Below are positions 53,011 to 62,403 of a DNA stretch of 64,000 nt, piece after piece. The DNA is taken from the NCBI RefSeq assembly GCF_000233955.1, contig NZ_JH376618.1, positions 62,001 through 126,000 on the forward strand, in the 5' to 3' direction. The number at the start of each line of letters is the position of its first letter. The stretch's first letter is position 1. The translations under genes were made by a program, and so were the position numbers. Under the pieces are notes generated by a model that saw only the letters and a list, made by a program, of their open reading frames with translations, was not told where the DNA came from and ran no database searches. The stretch is from Paraprevotella clara YIT 11840. Lineage in GTDB: Bacteria > Bacteroidota > Bacteroidia > Bacteroidales > Bacteroidaceae.

Positions 53011-54597
53011 TCAGTGTTTAAATAACAGAAGAGTGGACTGAGCCACATCTTCGATGACTTTGGTCACTTGTTCGTTGATGGCTCCGCCTTCTAAAACCTC
53101 CAACACATCCTGACGGTGCGATGCGCGCAGGCTTTCCAGAAATTCGTGCTGGAAGGCAATGACCTGGTCGATACGTATGTCGCGCATCAGTCCGTGCGTA
53201 CCGCAATAGAGGATAGCGACTTGTTCGCCTACCGGCATAGGGGAGTATTGGGGTTGTATCAACAGTTGGTTGTTCTTTCGTCCGCGGTCGATAGTCATGA
53301 CGGTCACGGAATCCATGTCGCTGCTGAACTTGGAGAAAGCTTCCAGTTCACGGTATTGCGCCTGGTCGATTTTCAGTGTACCGGCCACTTTCTTCATGCT
53401 CTTGATTTGCGCGCTGCCGCCCACACGGGATACGGAGATACCTACATTGATGGCCGGACGGAAGCCTTGGTTGAACAAGTCAGTTTCGAGGAATATCTGT
53501 CCGTCGGTGATGGAAATCACATTCGTAGGGATGTAGGCGGACACGTCGCCTGCCTGTGTCTCGATGATAGGGAGTGCCGTGAGCGAACCTCCGCATTTCA
53601 CTTTTCCTTTCAGGCTTTCCGGCAGGTCGTTCATCTGCTCGGCCACTTCCTGCTGGTTGATGATTTTGGCAGCACGTTCCAACAGGCGGGAGTGCAGGTA
53701 GAAGATGTCGCCGGGGTAAGCTTCGCGACCCGACGGACGGCGCAGGATGAGCGAAACCTCGCGGTAGGCTACGGCCTGTTTGGAAAGGTCGTCGAATACG
53801 ACTAAGGCATGGCGGCCGGTGTCGCGGAAATATTCTCCGATGGCTGCCCCGGCAAACGGTGCGAAGTATTGCAATGCGGCCGGGTCGGCAGCCGTAGCGG
53901 CTACGACCACCGTGTAGTCCATGGCACCTTTTTCACGCAGCGTGTTGACGATGTTGGCCACGGTGGAGCCTTTCTGCCCGATGGCCACATAGATGCAGTA
54001 CACCGGTTTGCCCGCCTCGTATGCGGAACGTTGGTTGATGATGGTGTCGATGGCTATCGCGGTCTTCCCCGTTTGGCGGTCGCCGATGATCAATTCACGT
54101 TGTCCCCGTCCGATAGGAATCATGGCATCGATGGCCTTGATGCCTGTCTGCAGAGGTTCAGATACCGGTTGGCGGTAAATGACTCCGGGAGCTTTGCGTT
54201 CCAGCGGCATTTCGAAAAGTTCCCCTCCTACGGTGCCTCTTCCGTCCAAAGGAACGCCCAACGGGTCGATGACGCGCCCCAGCATGTTCTCGCTGACCCG
54301 TATGGAGGCGATGCGTCCCGTACGTTTCACAATCATGCCCTCTTTGATGAGACCGGTGGCTCCTAAGAGGACAGCGCCCACGTTGTCTTCTTCCAGGTTC
54401 ATCACCACTCCCATCACTCCGTTTTCAAATTCCAATAATTCATTGGCCTCGGCATGGAGCAATCCATAAATACGTGCCACGCCGTCGCTGACCTGCAACA
54501 CCGCGCCCACCTCGTCGAACTGGATGGACGTGTTGATTCCTTTGAGCTGTTGGAGCAATACCTCCGAAACCTCGCTGGGTCTTATCTTATCTGGCAT
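53011..54597 (-). CDS. atpA: F1F0 ATP synthase alpha subunit
   Basis: The 528-residue alpha subunit carries the non-catalytic nucleotide site. The Walker A loop is [18 protein letters not shown] precedes it, and the arginine finger is in [11 protein letters not shown]. It lies 18 bp after atpH. Confidence 0.97.
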   Translation of the reverse strand: MPDKIRPSEVSEVLLQQLKGINTSIQFDEVGAVLQVSDGVARIYGLLHAEANELLEFENGVMGVVMNLEEDNVGAVLLGATGLIKEGMIVKRTGRIASIRVSENMLGRVIDPLGVPLDGRGTVGGELFEMPLERKAPGVIYRQPVSEPLQTGIKAIDAMIPIGRGQRELIIGDRQTGKTAIAIDTIINQRSAYEAGKPVYCIYVAIGQKGSTVANIVNTLREKGAMDYTVVVAATAADPAALQYFAPFAGAAIGEYFRDTGRHALVVFDDLSKQAVAYREVSLILRRPSGREAYPGDIFYLHSRLLERAAKIINQQEVAEQMNDLPESLKGKVKCGGSLTALPIIETQAGDVSAYIPTNVISITDGQIFLETDLFNQGFRPAINVGISVSRVGGSAQIKSMKKVAGTLKIDQAQYRELEAFSKFSSDMDSVTVMTIDRGRKNNQLLIQPQYSPMPVGEQVAILYCGTHGLMRDIRIDQVIAFQHEFLESLRASHRQDVLEVLEGGAINEQVTKVIEDVAQSTLLLFKH

Positions 54598-54615
54598 ATT
54601 CTTGTTTCCTTTTCA

Positions 54616-55176
54616 TTATACGATTCTTCTGTTTTTCTCGATGAACTGTTTCTTCACGCGTTTCAACTGTCCGGCTATGCTGGCGTCGATTCGCCAATAG
54701 CCGATTTCCAGAATGCCGCCACCGATGATGTCGGGGTCTACTTTGGTGTTGAATTCCACCGTGCGTCCCCGATAGCGTTTCAGGATGAGCGCTTTCAGCT
54801 CGTTGAGGGTTTCCTCCGGTAGCGGCATTGCCGTGACAAGTTTCCCCTGACGTATTTTTTTCTTTTTCCGATATAAGAATAAGAAAGAATGCAGGATGAA
54901 AGCCAATAGCTTTTCGCGCCTTTTTTCAAGTAGCAGATAGAAGAATTTGGTCAGCTCTTCGCATGTGTCCGCTCCGGCGGTAGCATTGTGCAAGAGCTTT
55001 ATTTTCTCTGTACGGCTCACCATCGGATTCTCTATCGTATGGCGGAACTCCGGAAGCTGGTTGTATTGGAACAGGAGTTGTTGGGCCTGTTCGTACACCA
55101 AGGTTTCGTGTCCGTTCTCGCATGCGAAGAGCAACAATGCGCGGGCATAACGTCTTGCAATAATTCCTATATCCAT
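54616..55176 (-). CDS. atpH: F1F0 ATP synthase delta subunit
   Basis: The 186-residue delta subunit (OSCP) joins F1 to the peripheral stalk. An N-terminal helical domain (I-A-R-R-Y-A-R-A-L-L, T-I-E-N-P-M-V) is followed by the C-terminal V-D-P-D-I-I-G-G-G-I-L-E-I-G, typical of the family. Its start codon overlaps the atpF stop (TAATG), so the two are translationally coupled. Confidence 0.94.
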   Translation of the reverse strand: MDIGIIARRYARALLLFACENGHETLVYEQAQQLLFQYNQLPEFRHTIENPMVSRTEKIKLLHNATAGADTCEELTKFFYLLLEKRREKLLAFILHSFLFLYRKKKKIRQGKLVTAMPLPEETLNELKALILKRYRGRTVEFNTKVDPDIIGGGILEIGYWRIDASIAGQLKRVKKQFIEKNRRIV

Positions 55177-55682
55177 TATTCAATGTTGTTGTTTGATTTA
55201 ACTTCGTCCAACAGTCTGTTCACTAATTCAAGCTGTTCCTTATCATCAGACAGTTTTTTACGCAATACCTTTTCAGCCACATCTACAGACAGTATCGCTA
55301 CTTGCCGACGTATGTCGTTGATGGCGCTTTCTTTTTCCGCAGCTATCTGGTGGCGGGTTTCATCCAAAGCTTTCCGCGCTTCGGTGCGAGCCCGTTCGCG
55401 TGCTTCGGCGATGATGCGGTCGCGCGTGGCGGAAGCTTCTTTCAGTATGGCGGTCTGCTCTTCGTGTGCCCGTGCCAGCAGTGCTTCGCTTTCGGCTTTT
55501 ACCTGCTGCAACTGCTCGTTGGCCTGGCGGGCAGCCTCCAGCGAACTGTCTATGTATTGTTTCCGTTTGTCCACCATTCCGGTGATGACAGGAAATGCGT
55601 ATTTAGCCAAGATGAAGAATACGATTCCGAATATAATCACCATCCAGAACAGTGTGCCCGGATCCGGGGTTAGCAGTCCCAT
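55176..55682 (-). CDS. atpF: F1F0 ATP synthase b subunit
   Basis: Starting at ATG 55682 gives 168 residues; the in-frame TTG at 55691 is rejected. One N-terminal membrane helix (about 10-32) is followed by a long charged helix (R-K-Q-Y-I-D-S-S-L-E-A-A, then A-I-L-K-E-A-S-A-T-R-D) that forms the peripheral stalk. Only one b gene is present, so the stalk should be a homodimer. It is 13 bp after atpE. Confidence 0.95.
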   Translation of the reverse strand: MGLLTPDPGTLFWMVIIFGIVFFILAKYAFPVITGMVDKRKQYIDSSLEAARQANEQLQQVKAESEALLARAHEEQTAILKEASATRDRIIAEARERARTEARKALDETRHQIAAEKESAINDIRRQVAILSVDVAEKVLRKKLSDDKEQLELVNRLLDEVKSNNNIE

Positions 55683-55695
55683 AAGCAACAACGGT

Positions 55696-55998
<303 letters not shown>

Positions 55999-57051
55999 TT
56001 AATTCTCTTCTTTTACGCGTGACAGTCCGATGAACACGGCCGACAACATGGTGAATACATACGCCTGGATGAAGGCTACAAGAAGTTCCAGCATGTCCAT
56101 GAAGATACCGAAAAGTACGGATATGACCGTCATGGAACCGTTGATGACCGGACCTGCCTTCACCGTAATGAAGATAATGGCTACCAAACTTAGGATGGCT
56201 GCGTGCCCGGCCATGATGTTGGCAAACAGACGGATCATCAAAGCAAATGGTTTGGTGAAAATCCCGAATAGCTCAATCATAGGCATGAGAGGCACGGGAA
56301 CTTTCAACCACATGGGAACTTTCGGCCAAAAGATATCCTTCCAATAGGCTTTTGTTCCGCAGATGTTGGTGAAGAGAAAGGTGCACAATGCCAATACCAA
56401 TGTAATGGCAATGTTTCCCGTGACGTTAGCTCCTCCCGGAAAAATAGGAAGAATACCCATCAGGTTGTTAACCAGAACGAAAAAGAACGCGGTCAGCAAG
56501 TAGGGAGCGTATCTCCGGTAGTCTTCCCCGATACATCCTTTGATGACTTCATCGTTTATCATGACCACCAGAGCCTCTATCATGCCCACACCGCCTTTAG
56601 GTGCCCCTTCGCTCACTTCGTGACGCTTGTACCAACGCGCACATCCCAGCATGATGGCCACCAATATGGCGCTGTTGACGAACAGTGCCAGCACGTTTTT
56701 GGTGATGGAGATGTCGAACGGACGGATTTCTTCTCCCGTGGCGTCTTTTTCTACGATTTTATTTTTGTATTCGCCATCCGGTGCGATGTATAATCCTTCG
56801 TATCGGGCTTGATTTCTCAAACGGGCAGAAGAAAATATATGCCAACCGGAAGAGCTTTTCACAATCACGGGCAAGGGGATGCGTATGGAGGCATCTCCGA
56901 TGTCTGTGATATGCCATTCGTATGCGTCTTCGATGTGGCCGAAAACGATTTCGTACACATCTATTTCTTTGGTTTCTTCAGCCTGTGCCTGCCGTGGCAT
57001 GAACATCAACAGGCATAAGCCTATACAGCATAAATATTTTAGTAGCTTCAT
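55999..57051 (-). CDS. atpB: F1F0 ATP synthase a subunit
   Basis: The 350-residue a subunit has an N-terminal signal peptide (cleavage near A-Q-A) and an extra periplasmic region of about 100 residues, as usual in Bacteroidetes. The essential Arg is in M-I-R-L-F-A-N-I-M-A-G-H, followed by the final helices (V-A-F-I-Q-A-Y-V-F-T-M-L). It forms the ion half-channels. It is 42 bp after atpC; no extra gene separates them. Confidence 0.95.
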   Translation of the reverse strand: MKLLKYLCCIGLCLLMFMPRQAQAEETKEIDVYEIVFGHIEDAYEWHITDIGDASIRIPLPVIVKSSSGWHIFSSARLRNQARYEGLYIAPDGEYKNKIVEKDATGEEIRPFDISITKNVLALFVNSAILVAIMLGCARWYKRHEVSEGAPKGGVGMIEALVVMINDEVIKGCIGEDYRRYAPYLLTAFFFVLVNNLMGILPIFPGGANVTGNIAITLVLALCTFLFTNICGTKAYWKDIFWPKVPMWLKVPVPLMPMIELFGIFTKPFALMIRLFANIMAGHAAILSLVAIIFITVKAGPVINGSMTVISVLFGIFMDMLELLVAFIQAYVFTMLSAVFIGLSRVKEEN

Positions 57052-57092
57052 TCCTTAAACTTATCTTTTTATGCAGCCGGACCTGAAAGGGG

Positions 57093-57353
57093 TCAGGCCG
57101 TCGCTTCCGTTACGCAGACGGAGACTGTGTTGTCATTCACTTCTACAAAACCACCTGAAATGTTCAAGCAGATCTTGTCTTTTCCACTCCGGTAAACGAC
57201 TTCTCCTGCGTCGAGGGACGAAATCAGGGGCGCGTGGTTGTGGAATACGGCGAACTGTCCGGCACTGCCGGGAAGTCTTACGTACTTCACCAGGCCTTCG
57301 AACAAAGTCTTTTCCGGCGACACGATGAGCAAATGAATTTTATCCTCTTCCAT
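57093..57353 (-). CDS. atpC: F1F0 ATP synthase epsilon subunit (short form)
   Basis: The 86-residue protein is only the N-terminal beta-sandwich of epsilon (I-V-S-P-E-K-T-L-F-E-G, F-A-V-F-H-N-H-A-P-L-I). The C-terminal helical hairpin of about 45 residues, which inhibits ATP hydrolysis in other bacteria, is absent. It starts 5 bp after atpD. Confidence 0.92.
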   Translation of the reverse strand: MEEDKIHLLIVSPEKTLFEGLVKYVRLPGSAGQFAVFHNHAPLISSLDAGEVVYRSGKDKICLNISGGFVEVNDNTVSVCVTEATA

Positions 57354-57358
57354 ACGAT

Positions 57359-58891
<1,533 letters not shown>

Positions 58892-59095
58892 TTATACCTT
58901 AATTATATATAATCGTTTTATTTGTTCCGTGTCCTTTTTACCTGTCGAACCGATTGTTTTGTCGCTGGCTGTCGTTGAACGTGGCGAACCGCTTGGGTTT
59001 CTCAACATTCTTATACATTATTTAATGTCCATCGTCTCTTTCTTTCGCTTCGTTTATAATAGTTTAACCCAGAGACGTTTTCATTTTTCTTGTCT

Positions 59096-59103
59096 CAAAG
59101 TTA
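59096..59103 (-). promoter_or_regulatory. Promoter -7 element for the atp operon
   Basis: CAAAGTTA reads TAACTTTG on the minus strand; no closer match precedes atpD, giving a leader of about 205 nt. Confidence 0.55.
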
Positions 59104-59123
59104 GGAGTAATTTCTCTTTTTCG

Positions 59124-59131
59124 TAAATTTG
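59124..59131 (+). promoter_or_regulatory. Promoter -7 element for the LysR gene
   Basis: TAAATTTG lies 40 bp upstream of ATG 59171 and 21 bp from the opposed atp promoter element. Confidence 0.6.
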
Positions 59132-59170
59132 TAGAATTAATAATATTCATGATTTCTATTGATTTTTCTT

Positions 59171-60124
59171 ATGGAACTGACTCCGCTGAAATATTTCGTC
59201 AAGTTGGCAGACGTGCTTTCGTTTACTGAAGCCTCCAAAGAGCTTTTTATCACGCAGAGCACCTTGTCGTTAAGCATCAAGCAACTGGAAGAGGAACTCG
59301 GCGTGACGCTGTTCGACCGCATCGGGAAGAAAATCTACCTGACGGATGCCGGACGGGATTTTTTAGACTGTTCCCGTAAAGCGATAGAGGAGGTGGCGTA
59401 TGGCGTACAGCATTTGAAGGAAATGCAGCATGTCTATACGGGAAAGATAAAAATAGGAGTAATATACAGCCTCTTCCCTTTGCTGAATATCTGCGTGTTG
59501 AAGTTTACGAAGGCTTTCCCTAAAGCGGAATTGTCGATTGTGTATTCCCATTCCGTATTGGAACTGGTGGAGCTGATTAATTCCAACAAACTTGATTTTG
59601 CGTTGAGTTACAATCCGCAAGATGTCTCTGCGCTTACGGAGTCCACGGAATACGCTTGCATGCCTTTATGCGTCATAGCCCACGAGACCCACCCGGTGGC
59701 CATCCGGAAACATTTCTCTTTATCGGACTTGAACGAGTTCCCCGTCATCTTCTTGGACAAAGAGCTGTACACCCGGAAAGTCATAGACCGCATGCTGGCC
59801 CAATATAGGATAAAGGTAAAGCCGCAGATAGAAGTCAATAGTACGCCTTTATTGCTTGACATGCTGCGCACGGGGCATTGGATTTCCATTTTGCCGCAAG
59901 ACATGACGGTGAGCAGTCCGGATTTGAAGGCTGTGCCGATTAAGGAGAAAACGGAGATGATGCACATCAGCCTTCTCTCTCTTAAAGGTAAAAGGCACTC
60001 TTTGCTGACGGAGAAATTTCTGGAGGTGTTGAGGCAGGAGACGCAAGAAATAGAAGAGCATCGGGTTGCCGGGGGAAAAGATTCGGATTTGTTCGAAGGG
60101 AAACCCACCGGAGGAGGAGCATGA
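59171..60124 (+). CDS. LysR-family transcriptional regulator
   Basis: I start at M-E-L-T-P-L-K-Y-F (59171), 317 residues. The N-terminal winged helix shows the classic E-A-S-K-E-L-F-I-T-Q-S-T-L-S-L-S-I-K-Q-L-E (residues about 19-39) and L-F-D-R-I-G-K. A two-lobed effector domain follows (about 90-300). It is divergent from the ATP synthase operon, with close promoters, so it may regulate itself and perhaps that operon. The effector is unknown. In-frame 59159 is a less likely start. Confidence 0.9.
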   Translation: MELTPLKYFVKLADVLSFTEASKELFITQSTLSLSIKQLEEELGVTLFDRIGKKIYLTDAGRDFLDCSRKAIEEVAYGVQHLKEMQHVYTGKIKIGVIYSLFPLLNICVLKFTKAFPKAELSIVYSHSVLELVELINSNKLDFALSYNPQDVSALTESTEYACMPLCVIAHETHPVAIRKHFSLSDLNEFPVIFLDKELYTRKVIDRMLAQYRIKVKPQIEVNSTPLLLDMLRTGHWISILPQDMTVSSPDLKAVPIKEKTEMMHISLLSLKGKRHSLLTEKFLEVLRQETQEIEEHRVAGGKDSDLFEGKPTGGGA

Positions 60125-60207
60125 TGCGGAACTTGTATATCGAGAATAGGTGAAATGCCGGATAGGATTGAATTTTGTTTTAGACTTTATACTGAATAAA
60201 ATAGGAT

Positions 60208-60576
60208 ATGAGAAAAAATATTTGGATTATCGTGAGCGGGTTGGTCTGCTTTTCGGCTTGCAGGTCTGTGCAGGCTCCCCAACTTATCGGGGGAAATAAG
60301 GATGAACATGGTTGTCTTACGGCGGCCGGTTATACGTGGAGTGAACTCCGCCGGGACTGTATCCGCATTTTTGAAGACGGTGTGCGGGTGGACGACCCGT
60401 CTTTGCAACCCTCTTTGACATCGTATGCCGTGTTTGCGGCAGACAGCAGCCGGGTGGAGGTTTTCCGTCCGTCTCCGTTCCGGAACGAGATACTCGACCG
60501 TAAGGGAGGCGTTTGGCAGGGCAAGACCTGCAAGTTGTATCGGACTGGAGACCGGTGGGAACTTCGCGAAAGGTGA
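60208..60576 (+). CDS. Small lipoprotein with G-N-K-D-E-H-G-C motif
   Basis: The 122-residue lipoprotein has its lipobox at F-S-A-C (Cys18). The block G-G-N-K-D-E-H-G-C-L-T-A-A-G-Y-T-W-S-E-L-R-R-D-C-I-R-I-F is a recurring pattern in bacterial lipoproteins of unknown function; its two Cys could form a disulfide. It ends in a strand-turn-strand segment. It may be cotranscribed with pncB, which starts 21 bp downstream. Confidence 0.65.
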   Translation: MRKNIWIIVSGLVCFSACRSVQAPQLIGGNKDEHGCLTAAGYTWSELRRDCIRIFEDGVRVDDPSLQPSLTSYAVFAADSSRVEVFRPSPFRNEILDRKGGVWQGKTCKLYRTGDRWELRER

Positions 60577-60597
60577 AATCAAACAAAATGACTTTGT

Positions 60598-61803
60598 ATG
60601 GAACGAATTATCAATCATTTTACAGACGACGACCTGTATAAGTTCACCATGTGCTGCGCGGTCATCGACAATTTTCCCCGTGCTCAGGTGAAGTACCGGT
60701 TTACCGACCGGGACCATACCGTCTATCCGCCGGGTTTTGCCGACGAGTTGCAAAAACAAATCATTCTGTTGGAGGACGTGGTCATTACGGACGAGGAAAT
60801 CGCGTTCATGAAACGGCGGTGCAGCTACATTCCCGGTTGGTTCTACACCTACTTGAAAGGCTACCGTTTCTGTCGCGAATGGGTGACAGTACGGCAGGAT
60901 GAAGAGGGGCATCTGTCCGTGGAGTTCGAAGGGAGTTGGGCCGATACCATCCTATTGGAAGTGAAAGTGCTGGCCATCATTTCCGAGCTTTATTACAGGA
61001 TGACGGGCGAAGACAGCCGTTTCGATTATGAGGATTATTACCGGAAGACCTACCGGAAAGCCGTCCGCTTGTTGGAAGCCGGTTGCGTGTTCAGCGATTT
61101 CGGGACGCGCCGCCGCGTCTCTTTCGAGGCGGAAGAGACGGTGGTCCGGGCGATGCGAGACTGTTACCGGAGCCGGGAGTGGAGCGGTAAGTTTGTCGGG
61201 ACCAGCAATGTCTATCTGGCGATGAAGTACGACCTGATTCCCGTCGGCACGATGGCACACGAGTTTGTCTGTGCCATAGGAGGAATGTACGGTCCCCAGA
61301 TGGCCAACCATATTGCCATGAACTCGTGGCGCAACACGTTCCGCGGAGCTTTGGGCACATATCTCTACGACAGTTTCGGCTGGGACATCTTCAGCCTGAA
61401 TTTCTCGGAGGACTTTGCCAACCTGTTCAAAGGTCTTCGCGTGGACAGCGGCGACAACCGCGCGGAACTGCAAAGGATTGTGGAGAAATACCGTTCGTTA
61501 GGCATCGACCCCCGCACGAAGCAAGTCATATTCAGCAATGCGCTCGACACGGACCGTGCGATAGAGATACAACGTTACGCCCGGGAGTATTGCCAACCTT
61601 CTTTCGGGATAGGCACGCACTTCACAAATGATTTCGAGGGCGTGAAGCCCATGAACATCGTCATCAAACTGGTGGCCGTGAAAATCACGGAGTCATGGAC
61701 TTTCTACAACGATACTTGTAAGTTGAGCGAAGACGACGGCAAGCATACAGGTAAGCCCGAAGTGATTCGCCGTTTCATGGAAGCGTTGAATATGAAAGGA
61801 TAA
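60598..61803 (+). CDS. pncB: Nicotinate phosphoribosyltransferase
   Basis: The 401-residue enzyme joins nicotinate and PRPP (with ATP) to give nicotinate mononucleotide in NAD salvage. D-D-L-Y-K-F-T-M, F-S-D-F-G-T-R-R-R and the G-T-M-A-H-E-F (phosphorylated His position) match PncB, and F-G-I-G-T-H/F-T-N-D near the end binds phosphate. Length is standard. It complements nadC in the same window. Confidence 0.95.
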   Translation: MERIINHFTDDDLYKFTMCCAVIDNFPRAQVKYRFTDRDHTVYPPGFADELQKQIILLEDVVITDEEIAFMKRRCSYIPGWFYTYLKGYRFCREWVTVRQDEEGHLSVEFEGSWADTILLEVKVLAIISELYYRMTGEDSRFDYEDYYRKTYRKAVRLLEAGCVFSDFGTRRRVSFEAEETVVRAMRDCYRSREWSGKFVGTSNVYLAMKYDLIPVGTMAHEFVCAIGGMYGPQMANHIAMNSWRNTFRGALGTYLYDSFGWDIFSLNFSEDFANLFKGLRVDSGDNRAELQRIVEKYRSLGIDPRTKQVIFSNALDTDRAIEIQRYAREYCQPSFGIGTHFTNDFEGVKPMNIVIKLVAVKITESWTFYNDTCKLSEDDGKHTGKPEVIRRFMEALNMKG

Positions 61804-61871
61804 AAGGAGGGCGGACGACAAAAACTTCAAAATTTTGTCCGTTCTTTATGGAATTGGTCCTTAAAAAAGAT

Positions 61872-61879
61872 TAACTTTG
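61872..61879 (+). promoter_or_regulatory. Promoter -7 element of the structured noncoding region
   Basis: TAACTTTG matches TAnnTTTG. It is more than 500 bp upstream of the next gene, so it may drive a noncoding RNA. Confidence 0.5.
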
Positions 61880-62231
61880 CATTGGGTTCCCGGTGATTCT
61901 TGCTGTGCCGTGATGTCCGGTAGCGACCGGTAGGCCGATCCAAGCAAGGCGACCTGCGCCGATACGAACAGGAACATCTGTCCTTTGCGGCAGAGGGGAA
62001 TGGGAGTGGACGAGGAGGGAGAGGTGAACCGCTATAAATAAGAAGGCGTTTATCATGCGCTGGTTCTTGACGCTTCGAATCTCGCAAATTCAAAATTGTA
62101 GTCATGAACTATGCAACGGTAGATGCCCATGGGATGTTTTTATAAATATCCCCGAGGGATTGTTTTGTCCATTTGCCCCTATGGGCAGAAGGAAGGAGGC
62201 AAATCCCAAGGGAGATTATATAAACTCATCG

Positions 62232-62325
62232 GCGTGGGTTCTGCGTTGCTCGTTCTACTACAATGGGCAATGCGAGAGCCTCGAAGCATGGGACGGGTGA
62301 CGGGTACAGATCTCCACGCTTTTTT
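62232..62325 (+). ncRNA. Candidate small RNA 3' domain with terminator
   Basis: GCGTGG pairs with CCACGC just before six T, closing a 76-nt loop that contains the GCGTTGC/GCAATGC hairpin. This looks like the 3' end of a transcript. I cannot match it to a known RNA family. Confidence 0.35.
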
Positions 62326-62403
62326 GTTATAGTTTTCCATCAAGAGTATCATCATGCCGATGCTGGGAGGTCGATAGGCACATTGTTGTTTTAAAGAGAC
62401 TTT

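Larger units (their letters stand above)
61804..62403. other. Structured noncoding region with own promoter
   Basis: This 600-bp gap begins with a TAACTTTG promoter element (61872-61879). Downstream are a 6-bp stem (61899-61904 with 61943-61948) enclosing a CCGGT/ACCGG hairpin, a pair ATTTGCC/GGCAAAT (62171-62177, 62198-62204), a pair GCGTTGC/GCAATGC (62243-62249, 62267-62273), and GCGTGG (62232-62237) with CCACGC (62314-62319) followed by six T. The open frames inside look noncoding. I suspect one or two structured RNAs. Confidence 0.45.

Noticed and set aside
62055-62332. Two overlapping open frames between pncB and the FG-GAP gene
   Set aside because: They run through the predicted RNA stems and terminator, and neither has a recognisable motif.
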